Of a stretch of 64,000 nucleotides of DNA, positions 8,026 to 15,986 are shown in pieces. The position numbers and the translations under genes are program-made. Source of the DNA: Burkholderiaceae bacterium (GTDB lineage Bacteria; Pseudomonadota; Gammaproteobacteria; Burkholderiales; Burkholderiaceae_C); the NCBI GenBank assembly GCA_024235955.1, contig JACKLJ010000006.1:11057-75056 (forward strand), read 5' to 3'. The notes beneath the pieces are model-generated. The model had not been told where the DNA came from and did not search any database. It worked only from the letters and a program-made list of their open reading frames with translations. Within the stretch, counting starts at the first letter, position 1. Each line of letters begins with the position of its first letter.

Positions 8026-9048
8026 ATGGAGTTCTTCATCATCTCCATGCTCAACGGCCTGAGTTACGGGCTGTTGCTGTTCATGTTGAGCTCTGGGTTG
8101 ACGCTGATCTTCAGCATGATGGGCGTGCTCAACTTCGCCCATGCCAGCTTCTACATGCTGGGCGCCTACTTCGCCTACACGCTGGCGGGCGTCATCGGGT
8201 TCTGGCCGGCCCTGGTGGTGGCGCCGGTGCTGGTGGCGGGCCTCGGCGCGCTGTTCGAGAAGTTCAGCCTGCGCAAGGTGCACCGCTACGGCCACGTGCC
8301 CGAACTGCTGGTGACCTTCGGGCTGTCGTACATCATCCTCGAGGTCGTGCAGCTGATCTGGGGCCGCACGGCCGTCGAATTCCAGCCGCCCGACTTGCTG
8401 CGCGGCTCCGCGTTCACGGTGATCAAGAGCGCCTCGGACGGGTTGTATGCCGTCTGGGGCAGCGCCGCGAGCGAGCTTTGCGGCAAGCCGGATGTGGCCT
8501 GCACGCCATTCCCTGCCACGCGCGCCGCGATCATGGTGATCGCCATCCTGATGCTGGTGAGCGTGTGGTTGCTGCTGACGCGTACCCGCATTGGCTACGT
8601 CATCCAGGCCGCGCTCACGCATCCGGACATGGCCGAGGCCCTGGGCCACAACGTGCCTCGCGTGTTCATGACGGTGTTCGCGGCCGGCACGGGCCTGGCG
8701 GCACTGGCCGGTGTGGTCGGCGGCGTCACCTTCGTCACCGAGCCGGCCATGGCGGCGACGGTGGGGTCCATCATCTTCGTGGTGGTGGTAGTCGGCGGCA
8801 TGGGGTCACTGGCCGGTGCCTTCGTGGCTTCGCTGCTGATCGGCGTGGTGCAGACCTTCGCCATCGCTTTCGACTATTCGCTCAAGGGCATGTTCCAGTC
8901 GATGGGCGTGTCGCTGGGCAGCGCGATCGACAACAGTACCCTGATGAACCTCACCATCTCGCAGGTGGCGCCGATCCTGCCGTACCTGTTCCTGGTGCTG
9001 ATCCTGATCTTCAGGCCACGCGGCCTGCTGGGCACGCGGGAGGGCTGA
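8026..9048 (+). CDS. Branched-chain-type ABC transporter permease (LivH-like)
   Basis: 340 residues with about eight hydrophobic helices and the LivH signatures GLTLIFSMMGVLNFAHASFY near the N-terminus and GGMGSLAGAF in the coupling region. It forms half of the inner-membrane channel. A loop near residues 120-160 contains two cysteines (LCGKPDVACT). It lies directly upstream of the LivM-type partner with a 3-base gap. Confidence 0.93.
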   Translation: MEFFIISMLNGLSYGLLLFMLSSGLTLIFSMMGVLNFAHASFYMLGAYFAYTLAGVIGFWPALVVAPVLVAGLGALFEKFSLRKVHRYGHVPELLVTFGLSYIILEVVQLIWGRTAVEFQPPDLLRGSAFTVIKSASDGLYAVWGSAASELCGKPDVACTPFPATRAAIMVIAILMLVSVWLLLTRTRIGYVIQAALTHPDMAEALGHNVPRVFMTVFAAGTGLAALAGVVGGVTFVTEPAMAATVGSIIFVVVVVGGMGSLAGAFVASLLIGVVQTFAIAFDYSLKGMFQSMGVSLGSAIDNSTLMNLTISQVAPILPYLFLVLILIFRPRGLLGTREG

Positions 9049-9051
9049 ACA

Positions 9052-10365
9052 ATGTCTGAGCAATTGAAGGCAGAAGCCGTGGCGCGCCCGCGCCGCCTGG
9101 GTTGGCCGGCGATGGGCGTCTGGCTGGTGTTCGCGGTGATCCTGATCGTGGCGCCGCTGATCTTCCGCAGCAACCTGTCGGTGAACATCCTGGGGCAGAT
9201 GTGCGTGGCCATCATCGCCTGCCTGTCCTACAACATCCTGCTGGGGCAGGGCGGCATGCTCAGCTTTGGCCATGCGGTCTACACCGGGCTGGGGGCCTAC
9301 GTCGCGATCCACGCGCTGAACATGGCGGGCGATGGTTCGCTGCCCATTCCCGTCAGCCTGATCCCGATGGTGGGCGCGCTGGGCGGCATGTTCTTCGCGG
9401 CGCTGCTGGGCTACGTCACGGTGCGCAAGTCGGGCACGCCCTTCGCGATGATCACGCTGGGCATCGGCGAGCTGGTGTTCGCCATGTCGCTGATGTTCTC
9501 CGGCTTCTTTGGCGGCGAGGCAGGGGTGTCGAGCAATCGCGTGGTCGGTCAAGCCGTGATGGGCATCACCTTCGGTCCACCGCGGCAGCTCTACTACCTG
9601 ATCGCGATCTACACCTTCCTCAGCGTGCTGGGCATGTACGCGTTTACGCAGACGCCGCTTGGCCGCGTGCTGAACGCGGTGCGCGACAACCCCGAGCGGG
9701 TGGAGTTCGTGGGCTATAGCGCCGAACGGGTGCGCTATTTCTCGTTCATCGTGTCGGGCTTTTTCTCGGGTGTGGCCGGCGGCCTGGCGGCACTGCTGTT
9801 CGAGCTGGTGACGGCCGAAGTGGTCGGCGCCGTGCGTTCGGGCAGCTACCTGCTGTTCACCTTCCTCGGCGGCGCCACGATCTTTTTCGGCCCGATCATC
9901 GGCGGCGTGCTGATGGTGCTGGCTTCGGTGCTGCTGTCCGAATGGACCAACGCCTGGCTGCTCTACCTGGGCCTGGTCTTCGTGTTCATGGTGATGTATG
10001 CGCCAGGTGGCATCGCCAGCCTGATCATGATGCTGGTGCGCGTGGCCAAGCACGGCTACATGGGCCGCGTGGCGCCCAAGCTGCTGATCGCCGCGGTGGG
10101 TGGCGTCGTCGCCTTCGTGGGGGCCGCCATCATGATCGAGATGGTCTACCACCTGCAGCTGGCCACGGCCATCGGCGACGAGGTGAAGATCTTCGGCATG
10201 ATGCTGCACGCCAAGCAGATGGGCAGCTGGCTGGGGGCCGCGGTGGTGTTCCTGGTCGGCGCCGTGTGGTTCGAATGGGCCCGCCGGAGGCTGGCCGTGG
10301 TCTGGCACGAGGTGCACACCGAGATGGAAGCGGCTGCCAACGCGCAGCAGGGGGTGGTGGCATGA
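9052..10365 (+). CDS. Branched-chain-type ABC transporter permease (LivM-like)
   Basis: 437 residues, longer than the usual 320-360. The LivM core (about 25-330) has SYNILLGQGGMLSFGHAVYTG and the EAA-like loop RVLNAVRDNPERVEFVGYSAERV. The C-terminal extension (about 345-437) carries two further predicted membrane helices. It pairs with the LivH-like subunit. Its stop overlaps the start of the ATPase gene (ATGA). Confidence 0.92.
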   Translation: MSEQLKAEAVARPRRLGWPAMGVWLVFAVILIVAPLIFRSNLSVNILGQMCVAIIACLSYNILLGQGGMLSFGHAVYTGLGAYVAIHALNMAGDGSLPIPVSLIPMVGALGGMFFAALLGYVTVRKSGTPFAMITLGIGELVFAMSLMFSGFFGGEAGVSSNRVVGQAVMGITFGPPRQLYYLIAIYTFLSVLGMYAFTQTPLGRVLNAVRDNPERVEFVGYSAERVRYFSFIVSGFFSGVAGGLAALLFELVTAEVVGAVRSGSYLLFTFLGGATIFFGPIIGGVLMVLASVLLSEWTNAWLLYLGLVFVFMVMYAPGGIASLIMMLVRVAKHGYMGRVAPKLLIAAVGGVVAFVGAAIMIEMVYHLQLATAIGDEVKIFGMMLHAKQMGSWLGAAVVFLVGAVWFEWARRRLAVVWHEVHTEMEAAANAQQGVVA

Positions 10366-11165
10366 GCGCACACGCACAGCAACCAGCCGCACAGGGCGCG
10401 CTGGCGCTCGACATCCGCGACCTCCGCAAGAGCTTCGGCAAGACCGAGATCATTCGCGGCATCGACCTGGCCGTGCGGCCGGGTGAACGCGTGGCCGTGA
10501 TCGGCCCCAACGGCGCCGGCAAGTCCACGCTGTTCAACCTGATCAGCGGCCGTCTGGTGCCCACCAGCGGCGAGGTCTTCCTGAACGGCGAGCGCATCGA
10601 CGGCAAGAAGCCGTTCGAGATCAACCGCATGGGTTTGTCGCGCAGCTTCCAGATCACCAACATCTTCCCCAAGCTGAGCGTGTTCGAGAACCTGCGCGTG
10701 GCGGTGCTGTGGAGCCTGGGCTACCGCTACACCTTCCTGCGCTTCCTCTCGCGCCTGCACGATGCCAACGATCGCGCGGAAGAGCTGCTGCGCATGGTGC
10801 ACCTGCAGAACAAGCGTGACGTGCTGGCGGCCAACCTGCCGTATGCGGAGCAGCGGGCCCTGGAGATCGGCATCACCATCGCGGGTGGCGCCGACGTCAT
10901 CCTGCTCGACGAACCGACTGCCGGCATGAGCAAGAGCGAGACACAGCGCTTTGTCGAACTCATCCGTGAAGTGACCGTGGGCAAGACGCTGCTGACGGTC
11001 GAGCACGACATGGGCGTGGTGTTTGGCCTCGCGGACAAGATCGCCGTGGTCGTCTATGGCGAAGTGCTCGCCTTCGACACGCCCGAGGCCGTGCGTGCGG
11101 ACGCCCGCGTGCAGGAAGCCTACCTGGGATCGGACATCGCCCACGCACAGGCGGAGGGCCACTGA
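10362..11165 (+). CDS. ABC transporter ATP-binding protein (LivG-like)
   Basis: 267 residues. Walker A GPNGAGKST (48-56) is canonical, as are Walker B with the catalytic Glu (LLDEPTAG, D183/E184) and the H-loop His215. The ABC signature is degenerate: LPYAEQ (159-164) replaces LSGGQ. The start at 10362 overlaps the permease stop and gives MSAHAQQ. It energises import together with the LivF-like subunit. Its complete ATP-binding half pairs with the canonical signature of its partner, while the reverse site is defective (see findings). Confidence 0.93.
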   Translation: MSAHAQQPAAQGALALDIRDLRKSFGKTEIIRGIDLAVRPGERVAVIGPNGAGKSTLFNLISGRLVPTSGEVFLNGERIDGKKPFEINRMGLSRSFQITNIFPKLSVFENLRVAVLWSLGYRYTFLRFLSRLHDANDRAEELLRMVHLQNKRDVLAANLPYAEQRALEIGITIAGGADVILLDEPTAGMSKSETQRFVELIREVTVGKTLLTVEHDMGVVFGLADKIAVVVYGEVLAFDTPEAVRADARVQEAYLGSDIAHAQAEGH

Positions 11166-11167
11166 CC

Positions 11168-11863
11168 ATGCTGAAGATCAACGACCTGCACGCCTACTAC
11201 GGCAAGAGCCACGTGCTTCACGGCGTGAGCTTCGACGTGCAGCCGGGCGAAATCGTCGCCCTGCTGGGCCGCAACGGCTCCGGGCGCTCGACCACCGCCA
11301 AGGCCATCATGGGCATGGTGGATGCGAGCGGCACCGTGGACTGGGAAGGCCGCCACATCCTGGGCCGCAAGCCCTACGAGATCGCCCACATGGGCATCGG
11401 CTACGTACCCGAGAGCCGCGACATCTTTCCGCGCCTCACGGTGCACCAGAACCTGCTGCTAGGGCAGAAGGGCAGCGGCAAGGGCAGCCAGTGGTCGTTC
11501 GACGACATGTATGCCATGTTCCCCCGCCTCAAGGAACGCGAGCACACCGAGGCCGGCGTGATGTCCGGCGGTGAGCAGCAGATGCTGACGCTCTGCCGCA
11601 CGCTGATGGGCGACCCCAAGCTCATCATCATCGACGAGCCGACCGAAGGCCTGGCGCCCAAGATCGTCGAGCTGGTGGGCGAGTACCTGCAAAGGCTCAA
11701 GGAGCGTGGGGTTTCCGTGCTGCTGATCGAGCAGAAGCTGACCATTGCGCTCACCATTTCCGACCGCACCCTGGTCATGGGCCACGGCAGCATCGTGTTC
11801 GAGGGCACGCCCGACGAGTTGCGCGCCGACAAGACGGTGCGCAAGGAGTGGCTGGAGGTCTGA
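11168..11863 (+). CDS. ABC transporter ATP-binding protein (LivF-like) with Arg in Walker A
   Basis: 231 residues. The signature MSGGEQQ (132-138) and Walker B IIIDEPTEG (D156/E157) are intact. Walker A reads GRNGSGRST (34-42), so the nucleotide-binding Lys is Arg40, and the H-loop position is Gln189, as in other LivF proteins. It starts 2 bases after the LivG-like gene and ends the transporter operon. The K-to-R change suggests that this subunit binds ATP without hydrolysing it well. Confidence 0.92.
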   Translation: MLKINDLHAYYGKSHVLHGVSFDVQPGEIVALLGRNGSGRSTTAKAIMGMVDASGTVDWEGRHILGRKPYEIAHMGIGYVPESRDIFPRLTVHQNLLLGQKGSGKGSQWSFDDMYAMFPRLKEREHTEAGVMSGGEQQMLTLCRTLMGDPKLIIIDEPTEGLAPKIVELVGEYLQRLKERGVSVLLIEQKLTIALTISDRTLVMGHGSIVFEGTPDELRADKTVRKEWLEV

Positions 11864-11896
11864 GCGTTTCGGCGCAGGACACCGAATGCTCTTTTT

Positions 11897-11941
11897 TTGA
11901 TAGCTGACTGCGCCCGCCAGATTTGGTCTGGAGCTTGGTTT
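11897..11941 (+). repeat. Dispersed hairpin repeat, after the transporter operon
   Basis: TTGATAGCTGACTGCGCCCG followed by a diverged right half (TCTGGAGC). Intergenic copy between the importer and beta-oxidation genes. Confidence 0.7.
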
Positions 11942-12017
11942 GACCCGGATTCCTGCAGCGTCCCGACCGTGACAACCGGGCACCCACGCCGCGCTCAAAT
12001 GACTAAACTCAAGGCAT

Positions 12018-12041
12018 GCGCCCGCAGTACGAAGCGGGCGC
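12018..12041 (+). promoter_or_regulatory. Perfect inverted repeat in the leader of the beta-oxidation genes
   Basis: GCGCCCGC / GCGGGCGC, 8 bp with an 8-base spacer, about 75 bases before the hydratase/dehydrogenase start. It could be an operator or a leader hairpin; there is no T-run. Confidence 0.4.
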
Positions 12042-12113
12042 GCCGCGCAGGGCCAGCGGCTGCCAGGCGCCTTCCCGAATGACCGTGACATGACGAACCG
12101 TTGAGGAGATCGA

Positions 12114-14228
12114 ATGACCGCTGAAACCACCATCCAGGGCGACGTCGCCATCATCGCCATGAACAACCCGCCGGTGAACGGCCTGGGTTACGAGACGCGC
12201 GTGGGCATCACCAATGCGCTGGAAAAGGCCAACGCCGACCCGGCCATCAAGGCCATCGTCCTCACGGGTGCCGGCAAGGCCTTCTCGGGCGGCGCGGACA
12301 TCCGCGAGTTCAATTCGGTCAAGGCCATGCAGGAACCGATCCTGCTGTCGGTGATCCTGGCCGTGGAGCATTCGCAAAAGCCTGTGGTGGCCGCCGTGCA
12401 TTCGGTAGCCATGGGCGGCGGGCTGGAGCTGGCGCTCGGCTGCCACTACCGCGTCGGCGCACCCGGCTGCAAGGTGGCGCTGCCGGAAGTCAAGCTGGGC
12501 CTGATCCCCGGTGCCGGCGGCACGGTGCGCCTGCCGCGCGTGCTGGGCGTGGAGGCCGCGCTGAACATGATCGTGAGCGGCGAGCCCGTGAACAGCGAAC
12601 TGCTGGCGCAACTGCCCGGCCAGAAGCTGTTCGACCAGCTCAGCAAGTCCCCCGAGTCGCTGCTGGACGAAGCCGTGGCGCTGGCCAGGCAGGTGGCGGC
12701 CAAGCACGCCGACGGCTCGCCGCTGCCGCTGGTGCGCAACCTGCCCTGCAAGCACAAGGACGGCGATGCCTACTTCCAGTTCGCGCGCAACATGGTCAAG
12801 GGCATGGCCAAGAACTTCCCGGCGCCGCTGAAATGTGTCGACGCCGTGGAGAACGCCACCCGGATGAAGTTCGACGACGCGCTGGCCAAGGAGCGCGAGA
12901 TCTTCATCAACCTGATGCAGACGCCGGAGTGCAAGGCCCTGCGCCACATCTTCGCCGCCGAGCGCGCCGCGTCCAAGATTCCCGATGTGGGGCCCGAAGT
13001 CAAGCCGCGCGACATCCAGAAGGTGGCCGTCATCGGCGCCGGCACCATGGGTGGCGGCATCGCGATGAACTTCCTCAACGCCGGCATTCCGGTGACCATT
13101 CTGGAGACCAAGCAGGAAGCGCTGGACCGCGGCCTGGCCACCATCCGCAAGAACTACGAGGCACAGGTCAAGAAGGGCAAGCTCAAGCAGGACAAGTACG
13201 AGCAGCGCATGGCCCTGCTCACGTCCACGCTGAGTTACGACGACATCAAGGACGCCGACATGGTCATCGAGGCCGTGTTCGAGGAACTGGGTGTCAAGGA
13301 AACCGTGTTCAAGAAGCTGGACGAGGTGATGAAGCCCGGGGCCATCCTGGCGTCCAACACCTCCACGCTCGACGTGGACAAGATCGCCGCCTTCACCAAG
13401 CGCCCGCAGGACGTGGTCGGCATGCACTTCTTCAGCCCGGCCAACGTGATGAAGCTGCTGGAAGTGGTGCGCGGCGCCAAGACCGCCAAGGACGTGCTGG
13501 CCACGGTGATGGTGATTGCCAAGAAGATCCGCAAGACGGCGGTGGTCTCCGGCGTGTGCGACGGCTTCATCGGCAACCGCATGATCGAGCAGTACAGCCG
13601 CCAGGCCGGCTTCCTGATCGAGGAGGGCGCCACGCCGCAGCAGGTGGACAAGGCGGTCGAGAAGTTCGGCTTTGCCATGGGCCCGTTCCGCATGGGCGAC
13701 CTGGCCGGCAACGACATCGGCTGGGCCATCCGCAAGCGCCGCTATGTCGAAAAGCCCGACATGAAGTACAGCAAGACCGCCGATCTGCTGTGCGAGTTGG
13801 GCCGCTTCGGCCAGAAGACGGGCGCCGGCTGGTACGACTACCAGCCCGGCAAGCGCGACGCGATCCCCAGCAAGCTGGTGGAAGACATGGTCGAGAAGCA
13901 CCGCAAGGACATCGGCATCACGCCGCGCAAGATCAGCGATCAGGAGATCGTCGAACGGCTGGTGTATTCGCTGGTGAACGAGGCCGCGCGCATTCTTGAA
14001 GACGGCATCGCCAGCAAGGCCAGCGACATCGACATGGTGTACCTGACCGGCTACGGCTTTCCGATCTGGCGCGGCGGCCCCATGAAGTACGCCGACCAGG
14101 TGGGTCTGTTCAACGTGGCCGAGGCGATGAAGCGCTTCGCGCGCAACCCGCACGACGACCCCAAGTTCTGGCAACCGGCGGCGCTGATCCAGAAGCTGGT
14201 CGCCGAAGGCAAGAGCTTCAACGGCTGA
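12114..14228 (+). CDS. Bifunctional enoyl-CoA hydratase / 3-hydroxyacyl-CoA dehydrogenase
   Basis: 704 residues. The N-terminal crotonase domain (about 1-190) has GGGLELALGCHYR and LGLIPGAGGTVRLPR with the catalytic glutamates. A linker leads to a Rossmann NAD-binding domain starting near residue 304 (VAVIGAGTMGGGIAMNF), the catalytic His motif GMHFFSPANVMKLLEVV, and C-terminal dimerisation repeats. It performs steps two and three of beta-oxidation (FadB/FadJ-like). The start is supported by GAGGAGATCG. It is 45 bases before the thiolase gene, so the pair can act sequentially as in fadBA operons. Confidence 0.94.
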   Translation: MTAETTIQGDVAIIAMNNPPVNGLGYETRVGITNALEKANADPAIKAIVLTGAGKAFSGGADIREFNSVKAMQEPILLSVILAVEHSQKPVVAAVHSVAMGGGLELALGCHYRVGAPGCKVALPEVKLGLIPGAGGTVRLPRVLGVEAALNMIVSGEPVNSELLAQLPGQKLFDQLSKSPESLLDEAVALARQVAAKHADGSPLPLVRNLPCKHKDGDAYFQFARNMVKGMAKNFPAPLKCVDAVENATRMKFDDALAKEREIFINLMQTPECKALRHIFAAERAASKIPDVGPEVKPRDIQKVAVIGAGTMGGGIAMNFLNAGIPVTILETKQEALDRGLATIRKNYEAQVKKGKLKQDKYEQRMALLTSTLSYDDIKDADMVIEAVFEELGVKETVFKKLDEVMKPGAILASNTSTLDVDKIAAFTKRPQDVVGMHFFSPANVMKLLEVVRGAKTAKDVLATVMVIAKKIRKTAVVSGVCDGFIGNRMIEQYSRQAGFLIEEGATPQQVDKAVEKFGFAMGPFRMGDLAGNDIGWAIRKRRYVEKPDMKYSKTADLLCELGRFGQKTGAGWYDYQPGKRDAIPSKLVEDMVEKHRKDIGITPRKISDQEIVERLVYSLVNEAARILEDGIASKASDIDMVYLTGYGFPIWRGGPMKYADQVGLFNVAEAMKRFARNPHDDPKFWQPAALIQKLVAEGKSFNG

Positions 14229-14273
14229 CCGCCGGGCCGCACAAACCACGCAGGAACATCAGGAGAGTTTGAA

Positions 14274-15449
14274 ATGACCCAGGCCGTCATCGTTTCCACC
14301 GCCCGCACGCCGCTCGCCAAGAGCTGGAAGGGCGCCTTCAACATGACCCATGGCGCCACGCTGGGCGGCCATGCGGTGCAACACGCCATCCAGCGCGCCG
14401 GCATCGACGCCGCCGAGGTGGACGACGTCATCATGGGCTGCGCCAACCCCGAAGGCGCCACCGGCATGAACATCGCGCGCCAGATCGCGCTGATGGGCGG
14501 TTGCCCCGTCACGACCTCGGGCACCACGGTGAACCGTTTCTGCTCGTCCGGCCTGCAGACCATTGCTTTGGCGGCGCAGCGCATCATCGCCGGCGAGGCC
14601 GACGTGTTCGTGGCCGGCGGCGTGGAAAGCATCTCCTGCGTGCAGCAGGAAATGAACCTGCACATGATCCAGGACCTGGCACTGGCCAGGAAGAAGCCGG
14701 AAATCTACTGGAGCATGCTGCAGACCGCCGAGCAGGTGGCCAAGCGCTACCACATCGGCCGCGACGTGATGGACGAGTACGGTGCCTCCAGCCAGCAGAA
14801 GGCGGCGGCCGCGCGCGCCGCCGGAAAGTTCGATGACGAGATCGCGCCCATCACGGTCACCGCCGGCATTGCCGACAAGACGCTGGGCCTGATCACCAAG
14901 GAAGTCACCGTCAGCCAGGACGAGGGCATCCGCGAAGGCACCACCAAGGAAGGCATCAGCAGTATCCGCCCCGCCTTGCCGGGCGGCGTGGTATCGGCCG
15001 GCAACGCCAGTCAGTTCAGCGACGGCGCCGGCGCCTGCGTGGTCGTGGATGAGGGCTACGCCAGCAAGAAGGGCCTCAAGCCGCTGGGCCGTTTCCTGGG
15101 CTTCGCCGTGGCCGGTTGCGAACCCGACGAGATGGGCATCGGCCCTGTCTTCGCCGTGCCCAAGGTGCTGGCCAAGCTGGGCCTGAAGGTGAGCGACATC
15201 GATCTGTGGGAACTGAACGAGGCTTTCGCCGTGCAGGTGCTCTACTGCCGCGACAAGCTGGGCATCCCGGCCGACAGGCTCAACGTCAACGGCGGTGCCA
15301 TCGCCCTGGGCCACCCCTACGGCGTGAGCGGCCAGCGCCTGACAGGCCATGCGCTCATCGAAGGCAAGCGCCGTGGCGCCAAGCGCGTGTGCGTGACCAT
15401 GTGCATCGGCGGCGGCATGGGCGCGGCCGGCGTGTTCGAAGTGCTCTGA
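14274..15449 (+). CDS. Acetyl-CoA C-acyltransferase (thiolase)
   Basis: 391 residues, the standard thiolase length. The acyl-accepting Cys90 is in NRFCSSGLQT, His347 in GHPYGVSG, and the second catalytic Cys377 in TMCIGGGMGAAG. It cleaves 3-ketoacyl-CoA with CoA in the last step of beta-oxidation. A Shine-Dalgarno AGGAGAG lies before ATG. It directly follows the bifunctional hydratase/dehydrogenase. Confidence 0.95.
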   Translation: MTQAVIVSTARTPLAKSWKGAFNMTHGATLGGHAVQHAIQRAGIDAAEVDDVIMGCANPEGATGMNIARQIALMGGCPVTTSGTTVNRFCSSGLQTIALAAQRIIAGEADVFVAGGVESISCVQQEMNLHMIQDLALARKKPEIYWSMLQTAEQVAKRYHIGRDVMDEYGASSQQKAAAARAAGKFDDEIAPITVTAGIADKTLGLITKEVTVSQDEGIREGTTKEGISSIRPALPGGVVSAGNASQFSDGAGACVVVDEGYASKKGLKPLGRFLGFAVAGCEPDEMGIGPVFAVPKVLAKLGLKVSDIDLWELNEAFAVQVLYCRDKLGIPADRLNVNGGAIALGHPYGVSGQRLTGHALIEGKRRGAKRVCVTMCIGGGMGAAGVFEVL

Positions 15450-15450
15450 C

Positions 15451-15915
15451 GTGACAACCGGCGATGCCGCCACGGCGCCGCCGGTCACGGTGTCGCCCGA
15501 AGCCTTTCTTGCCATGGGCCGCGAGGTGCTGGCCCGGCAGCCTTTCAGCGTGCTGGTCGGTGCCGAACTGGCGCAGCTGGCGCCAGGCGCCTGCGAACTG
15601 CAGGTGCCTGTCACCGATCAGCTCCGGCAGCAGAACGGCTTCGTGCATGGCGGCGTGGTGAGCTACGCCGCCGACAACGCGCTCACCTACGCGGGCGGCA
15701 CGGCCTTGCGGGTGCCGGTGGTCACCAGCGAGTTCAAGATCAACTACGTGCGTCCGGCCCTGGGCCGGCGGCTGGTGGCCCGCGCCAGGGCCGAGCATGT
15801 GAGCCGCACGCAGGCCGTGTGCCGCTGCGAGGTGTTCGCGGTCGACGAGGCCGGCACGGAGAAGCTCTGCGCTCTGGCACAAGGCACGATCGCGGTACTT
15901 CCTGAGAAGTCCTGA
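15451..15915 (+). CDS. PaaI-family hotdog thioesterase
   Basis: 154 residues, GTG start one base after the thiolase stop. The hotdog-fold signature QNGFVHGGVVSYAADNA carries the family His-Gly-Gly and the Asp used in catalysis. It probably hydrolyses an acyl- or aryl-CoA to free CoA during catabolism. It is the first of two PaaI-type genes in this cluster. Confidence 0.88.
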   Translation: MTTGDAATAPPVTVSPEAFLAMGREVLARQPFSVLVGAELAQLAPGACELQVPVTDQLRQQNGFVHGGVVSYAADNALTYAGGTALRVPVVTSEFKINYVRPALGRRLVARARAEHVSRTQAVCRCEVFAVDEAGTEKLCALAQGTIAVLPEKS

Positions 15916-15925
15916 TCTGCTATGA

Positions 15926-15969
15926 ATTTGATGGCTGCCTGCGCCTGCCACGCAAGGGCTGCAGCCCTA
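15926..15969 (+). repeat. Dispersed hairpin repeat
   Basis: ATGGCTGCCTGCGCCTGCCA then AAGGGCTGCAGCCC. It sits between the thioesterase stop and the acyl-CoA dehydrogenase start. Confidence 0.8.
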
Positions 15970-15986
15970 TTGGATGGTGAATCTGC

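Noticed and set aside
6631..8649. 672-residue antisense frame across the binding protein and permease genes
   Set aside because: It spans two real plus-strand genes and is His/Arg-rich without domain motifs.
12009..14249. 746-residue antisense open frame opposite the hydratase/dehydrogenase
   Set aside because: High GC keeps antisense frames open; the plus-strand protein has full enzyme motifs and the antisense has none.
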